This document shows, in pieces, positions 43,043 through 54,705 of a DNA stretch of 64,000 nucleotides. The DNA is taken from NCBI RefSeq assembly GCF_032362555.1, contig NC_083517.1, forward strand, positions 7,956,001 to 8,020,000. Reading direction: 5' to 3'. Position numbers and translations under genes: made by a program. The DNA comes from Amyelois transitella (lineage: Eukaryota > Arthropoda > Insecta > Lepidoptera > Pyralidae). Each line of letters begins with the position of its first letter. The first letter of the stretch is position 1. The notes under the pieces were generated by a model that was not told the DNA's origin, did not search any database, and saw nothing but the letters and a program-made list of their open reading frames with translations.

Positions 43043-45816
43043 ATTGTATTACATTACGTTATGAGTTTCTTATCAAATAAATGCATGCAATATTACTTAT
43101 GACTACAATTATAAATTAGGCATTTTTCATTCACCAAAAGTAAACTTGCAAGAAAGCAAACAAAAAAATATTTATTTAAACGAAGTGACATTGAAGTGAC
43201 ATGACACGACATGACAGCGAGTGTTGCCGTTGCCAGAAACTTAACATGCCACATGTTGTTCTAACTTTACCAAATCAGATAAAAATGACAAACTGTAGAT
43301 AGGATTGTAAGTGGGTTGTAATCGTTGAGAGTCGCATGCAAATACATTCAAATGGGCTTCAAATTCAAACTACCTGCAATATAAGTTAGTATCACGTTAG
43401 TATCGGTTGCTTTGCAAAACGTTGTAGATTCCTAATTGAATTTTCACCTACTTCAAAATAGGAGGTCGTCAATTTTGTTTTAAACCGACTTCAAGAAAGA
43501 AAAAGTAAGTATAGTTGAAAGTTTATACTCAACCTAATGTCAATCTACGTGCTTTTATATACAGTGCAGCCAATTTCGTGTTTTCTATCATTTTGGAGAA
43601 AGAAACACATGAGCAACTTTCGAAATTTCGTTTAAAACCAGTCTAAGATTAAAGATATTAAAAAACTGTTTAGGTACCTAGATATTTTTTAAAGAGTTAG
43701 CCAGTGTCACTATATTATTTAACACGGATTTTACGTTTGAAAAAAATAGGACATTGCGGTCCATAGAAAAAATGACCATGAAAGAATTTTTGTCGCAGAG
43801 GTAAAAAAATTGATCCCGCAACTTGCATTTTCGCATACCTAAGCATACGTACAGACTTTTAGCTATAATTACGCGATTTTTTGCAAGAAGGTTGGTTTAC
43901 GAGCTGCGCGCCGGAGCTTCGCTCCAGTGTGCGTATATTACCTATAGTTAAACAAATTCCATCCAAGAGAGATCTTGGTCATTGGTGGACTACACTCCTC
44001 TCAAGACAAGTGAGAATGCAATTGGGACTAACACCAGGAATATAATGATAATATAAACTTAAAAAGTATTTAAGAAACGTTTTAATTATTTCAGGTTTTC
44101 GCTAAGACGTAGATGTAGCTTAAGGAAAATGACGATAAATGATGAACTAAATTATCTAATGGAGGCAAAATGGAAGCATTTTAACTGACAGGAATCTCGA
44201 TAAAATGAAATAATAGCCGCCATCTGGCACAGAATTCGTACTTATTAAAATGTGCGGCGGAGAGTTGTACTACCCCACATTCAGATAAGCCCAGGAACAT
44301 ACTGGATGAATATCAAATACATTAATTATTAAATTCGTGAAATGATTGATAGGGACACAAGATGTAGTCTATCCTACTATTCCCATTGAGTTGTCTCATG
44401 GAATAACTTTATTTGTGAGTTAACCACTCACTCCTTAGGTATACCTCATAGTTATTATTGGTGAAATTGGCAATCTTATCTTATATTTTGGTATAATAGG
44501 TATTAACTAGGACTAACTAGAACTGGGGTATAAATAGGACAGAGGCATGATTGCATGTATTTATGCATGTTATTTGATCCATTACGTAACCATGGTTATG
44601 ATAGAAACTCTTAACGTTATACTTCTTATCCATAGAAAGTAACAATGTATACAACCCTTTGTATGTAGGGTTTTTCAGTTTGATGGGTTTCATTATCATT
44701 AAATAAAATGATCTTTGCATGGCATTTACCTTGACAATCATAATTTTCTTTTATGACGAAAAATTCAAAAGTTTATTTTTCAGATATGTATGTTCAACGT
44801 ACTTTACCATTGTTTATTCGGAAACTTATTTCGTTTCTTGTTCTAATTAGAATCAAAATCGGTTTACTCATTCGTCTGCTAGGTGACTACTCGCAGAAGT
44901 CGTTGGGAGTAAAACAGGCAATTCAAACTTTTATTATCTATCAGTTTCGCGAACTAAAATTATAAAAATTACATAGAAGAAATATTTATAATAAATGGCT
45001 GAATACGAACGTTGACTTTTATTTATGTACATATTTGAGTTAAACCTATGTGGTTTGTATCCTGTAAAAATAGTACTTATTATTTTTGTCATGACCGGAG
45101 AGTGTCAAAGCCACATAGGAAAACTATGAAAGTTACGGACGTCCTTAAAATTCAGTTGAGTATTTGACTGTAAGCCATCATAATACCCGGTTGATGTGTA
45201 TACGTGTACTTATGTTTAAGCTTCAACCTGCTTAAACTATAGTATTTTGAGTCCCCGTGAACAATACAGTAAAGCCCACAGAATGTAAAGCCTTCCAGTG
45301 GAGAGATGGACAAGCGCGGACCATTTGTCAAGTAATTTATTTGCGGTCTCATTGCACAGTGTTTGGCAAAGTTCCCGAAATACTTACTTGTTGTTTCTAT
45401 GCGGACATTAGTTTCTAATTAAAATACGATATAACAAAATGAACGTGACTTTGAATATGAGACAGTCCTGGCAAGTTTCAACTGCAATGTACCCGTTTCG
45501 TAACGATAGAGTTAGTCATATTTACAGTCATGCACGTATAAAAGAAATTTTGGTTATTGTTGAGTTGGTAAGAGTATTATTTTTGACATTGGGAAAATAT
45601 CACAATAAGAGAGGAACTTATTGTCGGTTGCGTAAATGTCATCATATAAAATAGGTCAAACCGGTCGCATTCTCTTTATGGACGAGCCAGAAGTCCGCTT
45701 ATGACCAATCACTGAACTGGACAAGTCTGGTAATAACATGGAGCGTGGAGCCACCTGAGTCCCGTGACCCAGGGGATCTTACATAGCTGCGCTCAAGTTT
45801 GTTGCGTTAGGTGGGC
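43043..45816. other. WDPCP upstream region, then gene-poor DNA
   Basis: The WDPCP promoter is presumably within the first few hundred bases; no TATA box is evident. A short AAACCGACTTCAAGAAAGA motif at about 43480 recalls repeats near 21590 and 40550. No gene or complete element is recognised. Confidence 0.4.
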
Positions 45817-45976
45817 TAGCAACCTGTCAAATACTGACAGGTTGCTAGCCCATCGCTTAAAAGAAGAATCCCAACAATCCAATAAGCCTAACCCTTAGTC
45901 GCCTTTTACGACATCTATGGGAGAGAGATGGCGTGGTCCTATTTTTTTTTCTATTAGTGCCGGGAACCACACGGCG
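45817..45976 (-). mobile_element. SINE-like family A 5' half
   Basis: Reversed head ending CCGGGAACCACACGGC at the right, with ACCCTTAGTCGCCTTTTACG inside. The 3' half is missing; at the left it starts within GGTTGCTAGCCCATCGC, itself preceded by a short inverted copy (GGCTAGCAACCTGTC at about 45811). Confidence 0.8.
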
Positions 45977-46390
45977 ATTAAGTGACGCTTTTATCAATTA
46001 TCTACTTCTTACTTACACTGCAGTCTCTGCTTCCTATATACTCCGTATATCTATGCGTATTTATAAACAGTCTCAACTGGTGACGTTGTGATCTACATAA
46101 GTCATGCAAATGGATCCCTCGCTTGTTACAGGATTACAACTCGCGTACTTATGTTTTACGTAGGGTTTTATGATTCTTAAAGTTTATGGGAGAAATTTAT
46201 AATGAACAGCGTTCGCGTCCCACTCGTGATCTCTATCTCAAGTTACAATATCATTCTACAAAACACAATATTTTTAGTTATATGCTTTTTTATTTGTTTA
46301 GGTATTTACTAAAATCAAGCAACATGTTAACGGAGTTTTAATAATTCTAAAGCAGGTTATTTTCTAGGGAGTTGAACAATCCAAAAATAT

Positions 46391-46869
46391 ACAGGGTGAC
46401 TTTTAATTCAACTGCATAAATTTAACTGTTAAGTGTACTCATCTAAAGGATATTTAAAAACGTTAAAAGAAAAATATCGGTTCATATTTCAGAAAGTATG
46501 AAAAAAAATAAAAGTATCAAAATCCACGATCCTAAATACGTCATATCACCCCGGCCGGCGGAAAAACGACGCGTAAGATTCAGAGGTCAACGACACAATT
46601 CATTCAGCTGAGCGATCTCGACAACTCTGCACTTTACTTGATCTTGATACTAGAAAAATAATTTATTTTTCAGACATTTATTTACATGTTTAGTTTTAAT
46701 TTCTTTTTGTTGTATTGGTCTTTAATAAAGCGTGTGACGGTAGTTTTTGAGGGTTTTTTTAATGTGAAAATGATGACATTTAATTTAAATAAAAATAGGC
46801 TCAAACAGCTCAGAAGCATGGGTTTAGTCTATGTTTAAAAGGATGCAGTTGTTTTAAATGTCACCCTGT
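46391..46869. mobile_element. 479-bp TIR element (MITE)
   Basis: ACAGGGTGACTTTTAATTCA at the left and its near complement ending GTCACCCTGT at the right form about 26-bp terminal inverted repeats, flanked by TA on both sides (TATA at each junction). There is no coding capacity. The superfamily is not assigned; a TA target would fit Tc1/mariner-type elements. Confidence 0.65.
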
Positions 46870-47769
46870 ATATTTATTTGCCAGGAACTGCTCGCATTGC
46901 AAATTTTTGCCAGGACAAAAAGTATGAAGCGAGTCCCGCAGGCCGCGTAGCATAGGTAGTAACAGAGGTTGAAAATTGGAACACGCAAAGATGAGAAAGA
47001 GATGACGAAGCATTTTAATAAACTGTATAATCTTTACATTTTAAGTCTCAAATTTTGCAATAAAGTGCTAACTTAGGCGGGTTGGTGTCAAGCAGGCAGC
47101 CGGCCATAAAAACTTTTTCAAATCATGTTAACCACCGGCTCGGGAATTTTTAATGCACTAGTTTTTTGTGCTACGGTCGACTTTAAAATTCACAGGAAGA
47201 GTAAATATGCCGGTCGAGGAAGTAAACTTCGATTTTTGTATTTATAATACGGAAAGATAAAATAGCAATCACATTTTCTTCTATGAAATAAACAAAATAT
47301 ATAATGACCATATGTATGTAAATGAAAAAAGGCATAATGCGAAACATTCCATAATCCTCCCAATTTCACTAGAATCGTAGACTGGCTACGATCTTCGCGG
47401 ATTACTGCGTAGTTGGCTACGTCGTAGAGGGGTTTTTTTCTGAGAAAGACAAGTCAGCATAGTTATCTTTTATTGACAAAGTTCTTTGCACAGTTCTACA
47501 TTATACAGATTTATTTTAGGGTGTTTTATTGGCCCAGAATTATAACTATGTAATTTACCCCTAAGATTTGATTTACTTAGGTACAATAATTAAAAATGAA
47601 TTAAAACTGAAACGAAATTTCGACTTTCTCTGAAAAGTTGTTTGTCTTCACATAGTAAAATGTAAGCTAGATGGGATGTTGTCAATATGTAATATGAGAA
47701 ATTCAAATTTTAAATGTCGTGAACTTTTCCGGCACTTTAAAATAGGATTGAAATATAGACGTAACTATA
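46870..47769. other. Gene-poor intergenic DNA
   Basis: No gene. A short imperfect repeat of GGCTACG(A/T) around 47383-47430 is the only structure noticed. Confidence 0.4.
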
Positions 47770-48012
47770 TGTATGTACATATATCCCTTGCGGGGTTGAC
47801 AGAGTCCAACAGTCTTGAAAACGAATAAATGGCTACGTTCAGCTGTTTGATTTAAGGTGGAATTAACATTCAAATAGTGAGAAGTTGCTAGCCCATCGCC
47901 TACAAGAATCCCAAGTTTATTAGCCTTTCCCTTAGTCGCCTTTTACGACATCCATGAGAAAGAGATGGCGTAGTCCTATTCTGTTTTGTATTGGTGCCGG
48001 GAACCACACGGC
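47770..48012 (-). mobile_element. SINE-like family A, near full length
   Basis: Reversed copy: tail TATGTATGTACATATATCCC at the left, CTTGCGGGGTTGACAGAG, GTTGCTAGCCCATCGCC and the head CCGGGAACCACACGGC at the right. Confidence 0.9.
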
Positions 48013-48629
48013 CAGATTGATTGACGTGATTGTATGTATGAAATTCAAATTGTCACCATACAAAAGCCACTACATAGTTGTATCAACAAATCAACAAAAT
48101 ATCTGGTATAGAACACAAAATATCTAGTAATAATGACACGGGTTGAATAAGGAATAGAAATAGGTCTTGATATTTCCTCTTACCATGTATGACGAGATTT
48201 ATAGGCAAGTATTTCCGTAAATCTTTCTATGTGGGGTCTATTTCTTCTGGTTGCGTGTGTAAATATCACTCAGTAGACTCGAATATTTTACTTACTAATT
48301 GATTATTTACGACTTGACTATTGTAATGAATGTGGTAAGTGTGCTAAATAAACATATCTACATATAACACGTCTATATCTCTTGCGGGGTAGAAATAAAT
48401 TTTATTATATATTCAATATACCTATTAGATTAAAAATTCTAATTAATAAAATTGTCTTAAAAAATGATATACATAAATATATAAAATATTAGTCAAAAAG
48501 TCCGTCCGAATCGTACGGAAAGGTACCCATCACACTGGTGGCATTCCCCCGCTGTATCGCGAAGGAATTAATTAACTCAATCATATTGCTTTGTATTTTT
48601 TATATTCCCATGATGATAACGAAATAACT

Positions 48630-48785
48630 GATCATCGCTCTGCTCTCATGGTAAGGGAACTGCACATTCAGGCAAGTGGATGTGTATATCATTCGCCTTG
48701 CAAGACGGGAGTCGCTTCGTGTAAAATCTGATTTACCCAGTCCAGGATCATGGTTATCACCACTGGCTCCTCCCCAGGGAGGTGA
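48630..48785 (-). mobile_element. Dispersed repeat family B, reversed
   Basis: CAAGACGGGAGTCGCTTCGTG, CCAGTCCAGGATCATGG and CACCACTGGCTCCTCCCCAG are the reverse of the family B blocks. Confidence 0.65.
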
Positions 48786-48867
48786 GGACTCAACAGGAAA
48801 TAACGATAATGACGATGAACGATAGCTGGAGAATGCAAATGCAAAGAGAAATGCAAATAAAACTGAC

Positions 48868-48919
48868 AAACGTCTTTAAAGACGTTTCATTTACTCCATG
48901 TAAAGATATGGAGTAAATG
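48868..48919. repeat. Palindrome followed by 12-bp hairpin
   Basis: AAACGTCTTTAAAGACGTTT (48868-48887) is a perfect 20-bp palindrome. Directly after it CATTTACTCCAT (48888-48899) pairs with ATGGAGTAAATG (48908-48919) over an 8-base loop. Confidence 0.75.
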
Positions 48920-48954
48920 ACGTCTGTAAATAAAATGGGAAGCCCATGACGTAA

Positions 48955-49057
48955 AAGCGCGATTAAAGGATAGGACGGGGAAAACTATTCATCCTTGAGG
49001 GCTTCATTGATGCCCAAAATAACTATTCCACGCGGATGAAGTCGCGGGCACAGCTAG
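48955..49057 (+). mobile_element. Helitron 3'-end fragment
   Basis: GGGGAAAACTATTCATCCTT, GCGGATGAAGTCGCGGGC and a terminal CTAG at 49054-49057. It aligns with the 3' part of the complete copy at 54196-54460 but lacks the 5' end. Confidence 0.7.
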
Positions 49058-49096
49058 TAGATAATAAAATTAGCATGTTTTTTAGGAATTAACTTA

Positions 49097-49267
49097 TCAC
49101 TTCATAATATAAAGCAAAGTCGCTGCCCGCGCCTGGCCCTATGTTTATATGTACGCTTAGATCTTAAAAACTACACACCGGATTTTAATGCAATTTTTCG
49201 ATAGTAATGCAAGCGGGAGGTTTATATGTATAAATGCTACCCGTGCAAAACGGGGGCGGGTCGCTAG
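49097..49267 (+). mobile_element. Short non-autonomous Helitron
   Basis: Starts TCACTTCATAATATAAAG after an A and ends GGGCGGGTCGCTAG before a T, the A/T insertion rule of Helitrons. The GC-rich AAAACGGGGGCGGGTC stretch before CTAG replaces the usual hairpin. It belongs to a second Helitron type, distinct from the 54196 copy. Confidence 0.7.
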
Positions 49268-49759
49268 TTATATATTCTCCGCGTCACACACTGCATGGGT
49301 TTTTACTACAAATTTTATCAAAATGTTTACATAGACCGTTGAACATGCGCTAAATTGCATTATTTTTTATTAGTTTTTAGAAGTGCGAGTGCAAATAAGA
49401 ATTGTGTGTAAAACAATAGATATTATTGTTTTACGACGTATTGTTTCGATGCTATAAATTGTTTTCTTATAGATACTTACGTAAGATTTTGTCTATGTAT
49501 TTCCTGTTTCTATGTAACGGGATCTTAAATAAATCTAGATATACATATAATACCGACGTCATAAGTGATACAATTAGTGGCAGTGCAACGCCTAAACTAA
49601 ATGTGAGCAAGGTGCCTTTCTGGAGGTCCTCTGATGGTGTACAAAGAAGGGTTAAAAAATGTATTAATTTTATTCGTAGTTAAGTATTTATAGTAGTTAC
49701 CCTTTACATTTTTAATGTACAATAACAAAAGATCTTAGAAAAAAATTGTAAACAAAAAA

Positions 49760-49850
49760 TGAAACATCTGTTCTGGTTAGAATGGCGTACATTGGAGGAG
49801 GCCTACGCCCTGCGGTGGATCAATTAGGTTGTAAAAAAAGAAAAAGAAAA
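49760..49850 (+). mobile_element. LINE 3'-end scrap
   Basis: GGAGGAGGCCTACGCCCTGC encodes LEEAYALRWIN then a stop, resembling the C-terminus of RTE-like lepidopteran LINEs. Very short. Confidence 0.45.
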
Positions 49851-50884
49851 TAGTTCCATAAGTGTAGGTACTCTAGTTTTAAATATTAACATAAAAGCAA
49901 TATTTTATGAGTAAGGAATTCGATTTCAATTCGAGTCATCCGCGTGTTTACAGCAAAAAACTGTGCATAATCAGTTCAGCGATACGATTTAACACACCAG
50001 CGTTCGTAGTAAATCACTACCACGTCACTCGCAGTAACACTGGTTTCCAAATAAAATAAATCGTTGTGATAAAGAGTGTTGTTTCATTTTCACACAACTT
50101 TGTAATATAATCTCAGGGAAGGGAGAACAGGGCTAAACGAGCAGTTGTTTGCGTGACTCAGAAGGTTTTCGTTGTCTCCACAGTCCATATACAATTTATT
50201 GACAATTCCCGAGATATGGGGATTAGGGTTGCGCCGAAGGTTGTGTCTATTTCGAATACCCTTCTTATTTTGTGAAGGTATTATTGACATTCGGTTAGTA
50301 GTATTTCGTTTTTTTCAGTATATGGATGAACTAAACATTGCTAGGTTTTTAGTCTAGCTCATGTGGCCCCGCTAGACTTTTGTAAGAGTATTGGATGTGT
50401 TTTTTGACAGAGAGAGGAAAACTTAGTTGATTATAACAAACAAAAAGCTGTATTATGTATTAAAATAATAAGTAGGATTTTGCAGTACTTAATAAGTCAT
50501 AAGCATAAGTCATGTAGAAGTCGTCATCAAAATCAGACCAGCCTTTCAGAAGTTACCTCATTCGCTAAGACTGAAAGGCCACGTTTAACTGTTAGCCTAG
50601 GCTTAGGATTCTATTGTACCAATAAAAAAGAAACTCTTAGTGACAATTCGACTTCACGCGAGCGGAGCCGCGGGCCGAATAAATAAACAGGAGATATATT
50701 CAAAATTCCCCAAAGTGTTTCTCGTAAGTAAATAAAATTGTAATAGCAATCTAGGGCAAGACCTAGAGGTTACGTACCGTACAGTACGTGGTTAGTACGT
50801 TGTTGAAACTTTTTACTCTATTTACCCCGTAAGGAATAAATATGGCATTATGTACGAATGTAAACTAATTGATTCCGCATTTGG

Positions 50885-51045
50885 ACGATAGGCAAGTAAC
50901 ATGTTACTGTTTGAATCTCAATTCCATCATTATGCTAGGGCATAACTGTAGGCAGTTGAACGTCAAAGCCTTTCAGTCTCTGCGACACTGTTGGCTCTGT
51001 CTGCCCCGTAAGGGATTGAGACGTGATTAAGTGTGTAAATATGTA
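50885..51045 (+). mobile_element. SINE-like family A fragment
   Basis: GAATCTCAATTCCATCATTA, GACACTGTTGGCTCTGTCTG and CCCCGTAAGGGATTGAGACG. Diverged, 3' half. Confidence 0.7.
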
Positions 51046-51551
51046 AACTAACATTAAAATACATAACATGCGCAGTTAGTTCAAGTTATCGATACGGTAT
51101 GTCGCATAAGTAGGTGAATGTTTGTTGAACGATGTAGAGAATGAAAACATATTTCGAGTTTAAGAAATTTTATATTTTAGTAAAATATATGGCCATCCAA
51201 TTTTATTAAAAGTACTTAAACATTTTCTCGGAAAATGTAAACCATACACCACTTAATACATTGTCGAAGAGGTTATTTTGAGCTACACAGGCCAAAGTTT
51301 GATCATAAATGATGATAGGTAATTAACATAGAGGAATCATAGTACGTAATTTGTATATTTATGAACCATAAATTTTTGCGTACTTAACATATTAAAAGAA
51401 ATATATTTTGAAGTAAATTTAAAACGGTACCTATATGTGCTGATACGCTCTAGGAACCATAAGTCACGTCTATATCCCCTGCGGGGTAGACAGAGACCAA
51501 CCAGAATACAACTGATTTAAATGGGGAATTATTACACTGGTCTATGTTTAG

Positions 51552-51827
51552 CCGTTTTGTGCCGTGGGGTTCCCGGCACCAATACAAAAAAGAATAGGAC
51601 CACTCCATCTCCTTTCCATGGATGTCGTTAAAGGCGACTAAGGGATAGGCTTACAAACTTGGGATTCTTTTTTAGGCGATGGGTTAGCAACCTGTCCCTA
51701 TTTGTATCTCAATTCTATTATTAAGTCAAATAGCTGAACGTGGCCATTCAGTCTTTTCAGGACTGTTGGCTCTGTCTACCCCGCAAGGGATATAGATGTG
51801 ACCATATGTATGTAGTATGTATGTATG
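51552..51827 (+). mobile_element. SINE-like family A with 11-bp target duplication
   Basis: Complete copy bounded by TCTATGTTTAG at 51541-51551 and 51828-51838. Head GCCGTGGGGTTCCCGGCACC, tail ATGTATGTATGT. It defines the element's limits: about 276 bp including the tail. Confidence 0.93.
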
Positions 51828-51838
51828 TCTATGTTTAG

Positions 51839-54097
51839 AATTGAGATTTATTACTGGCAAATTGTGGGTTGAATGCGTAATAAGTTTTTAGAGTTATTGG
51901 CCTCTTACGAAATCATAGCTGCGAGAGAATGAACGTCAGTGTTCATCGAAATAGACTAAATGCATTATTTCGATTGATTTGATACACTTTCAGTCGTAAG
52001 GAGTCTTACGTTGGAAGCTGTTACGTTTTACGCTAAGGAAATTTTCACAGCACGTTCGGACTGTGAAACTGAGTAGGTTTCCATAAAAAAAGCAAAAAGT
52101 GAATGATAACGAAAATGACTCTCCCATACAAATTGGATGATCAACAAATAAAAAATATATATTTGACGCTGAATTCTTCAAAACTGCCTAAAATACATAA
52201 ATATTAATAGGAATTATTTTTACAAAAGCCGCATTTTTATTCTTTTGACCACCTGATCTATATCTGAGTAAATAAATCTTTTGATTAATTTAGGTATAAA
52301 TATTCGACTTCAATCGAAAAGTAGATTGCATTTGCGATAAAGCAGCAATATTTAATTAAATTTTATACAAGCTTACGATAAGAAAAAGTATAAAAACATC
52401 TTACGATTGAACAGATTTTCTTGAATCTTAGCTAAGAGCAATCACCTTCTTAAAACCTTAATGAATACTCGTTTATTCATAGGGGTTGGACGAATATTTA
52501 GTACATGTTAATCAATTATATCGGGTGTTATGTAGTTTCTTAATATTAACAATCATAGTGGACCTATGTCCACTCTTAGGTACTCTGCAGGACTATAAAA
52601 CATAGATATATAAATAACAACAAAATCAAAAACCCATAGTGAATTATTAGGCATTGGAGAAAAAAATATCATGGGCATAGGTTAAGCGGCTTTGACTTGA
52701 AAGACGGACAAACAAACACACTTTCACATTCATAATATATGTATGGATAGCTAATGACGATTATGCAACAAAAATAAGTAGTCTCTGTCGAAATACTAGC
52801 AAAAATTGTATAAAGAAAAGATTTAAAAATATTTAACATTATTAGTTGTTCGTATCCTTTGGTTATTTACTTATGGTAAGTCTGATACTCTAATAGAATA
52901 GCGCGTATGATGTTCGTTTAGTATATTGATTATACATTAAGTAAATAAATAAAATAAAAGTAAAGCGCTTTTTTCCATTTATCATTCTTTTTTATATAGA
53001 GTCAATAGAGTTTTATTGAATTCTGTGTTAATGTAGTTTATCATTTTTAATGAAATGTTAATAATTTTAATGTAGTTTTTTATGTAAATAAATATATTTT
53101 AACCTAAATCTTGCCCGCGGTGTTGCCCACAATGTTTCGTATGTCCTTTTCCGTTGACGTTACTTTAAGATTATAATAGCGGGGGAATATAATAAGAAAT
53201 GTGACCACCATTTTGTATTATATAGTGGTTTACTTGGTTACCTTTATCTAACCCCGACTATGTAAAATTTCATGGAGATCGATTTAGTGGTTTGACGGTT
53301 AAGAGCTATAAAACAAAGAAACATATTAATAAGTTTTCCGATAGGATTGATAAAATATCGCTCGCCATACATATTTGTAAAAACCCTGTATTTTATTGGT
53401 CATTAAAAAGAAAATGTACGGCATTACTAGTTTGTTTGTATACTTAGCTTATGTAAGTAATTAAGACCACTTTCAGTAACTGAATGCACAGTGGAATAAG
53501 AAAACTTCTTTCAATATATTTTTTGCTTGCATCCGATTGTTGGAGTTAATGAATTTTTTTGTCTATAATCACTTAGAGGTCAACATTTCAGGTTGCTTTA
53601 AAGTTTTAATGACCTGTTCTCGAACTGGTTAATAAAGATTTTTTTTTATTTTGTCCTAATTGATTTTTAGTTTAACGAAAAATTCAGATTTTTCAAAGAA
53701 AAGGTTCGTAATTATCTGTAAAATAATTTTATAATTAGAAAAAATAACAAAGGAAAAAATATACCTGTAGCTTCCGCATCGCCGACACGGCTTAGTACCG
53801 GGCGTCCAATTAACTAATTCGTGAAAGGTTTATTAATATTCTAATTTCGCAGAAGTAAAAAACATTTTTCTGGGAAGCAATTAGAAGCGTTGAATATATC
53901 TAAGGGAACACTTTGTAACAATTACGCCCACGATATCCTGTTTCCTACTTTGTTCTTATCATAAACACGAAAATTTGTGAAGGTGTCTCTTTCAGTACAG
54001 TTTCATATTCCTAACTTTGAAATAAAATAACATGCGGTTTGAGCACAGGACATACAAACAAATATTCTTGTATACTTTCGAATATATATGTACATAA
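51839..54097. other. Gene-poor intergenic DNA
   Basis: AT-rich, with no coding evidence. Small remnants only: a reversed Helitron 5' part near 52700-52745, and a LINE-like TTCATGGAGATCGATTTAG near 53270. Confidence 0.4.
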
Positions 54098-54195
54098 TTC
54101 CGACGCCTTCAAAGGTAGAATATGTGTTAACAGAAACTGTAATTAAATACTTAAGACCTATATTGCAACCATATTCAAGGAATAAATGTTTATGA
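54098..54195 (-). repeat. Dispersed repeat family E copy, reversed
   Basis: TTCCGACGCCTTCAAAGGTAG to GGAATAAATGTTTATGA is the reverse complement of 35815-35920. The Helitron at 54196 is inserted at its end. Confidence 0.55.
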
Positions 54196-54460
54196 TCTAT
54201 ACTAATATTATAAAGCTGAAAAGTTTTTTTGTTTGAACGCGCTAAACTAAGGAGCTACTGGTTCGAATTGAAAAATCTTTTTGCGTTGAATAGACAATTA
54301 ATCGAGGAAGGCTTTAGGCTATAAAACATCACGCTGCAACTATAAGGAGCAAAAAAATTATGGAAAATGTAAAAAAAAACGGGGAAAATTATTCATCCTT
54401 GAGGGCTTCAATGATGCGCAAAAAACTATTCCACGCGGACGAAGTTGCGGGCACAGCTAG
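54196..54460 (+). mobile_element. Complete non-autonomous Helitron, Lep1-like
   Basis: Begins TCTATACTAATATTATAAAG after an A (54195) and ends GCACAGCTAG before a T (54461): no target duplication and insertion between A and T. The subterminal CCACGCGGACGAAGTTGCGG forms the hairpin expected before CTAG. Length 265 bp. The termini resemble the Lep1-type Helitrons described from Lepidoptera; that name is from memory. Confidence 0.85.
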
Positions 54461-54597
54461 TTATGAATATTAGCAGTGATATAATAAGTTATTCGGCCAG
54501 TTTCATACGCACACATTGGCGCACCATGTCCTCATGCTTAAAGGAGTAGACAGAGTCATATGATTTCATGAAGACAATATAAGTTTAGCTAATTAAA

Positions 54598-54705
54598 AAT
54601 GGATGAAGCGAAAGAAGTGTGCAGGGATTGTGGCAGGCAATTGAAATGTAGATTTTGTCGCTACCTACTTCTAAAGGAAAGAGTCACGATTTCATATTGT
54701 ATGCA
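54598..54705 (+). mobile_element. LINE C 3' end
   Basis: ATGGATGAAGCGAAAGAAGT reads MDEAKEVCRDCG, the C-terminal end of the LINE ORF seen degraded in the BAF intron. It is followed by CGCTACCTACTTCTAAAGG and GAGTCACGATTTC. Confidence 0.65.
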
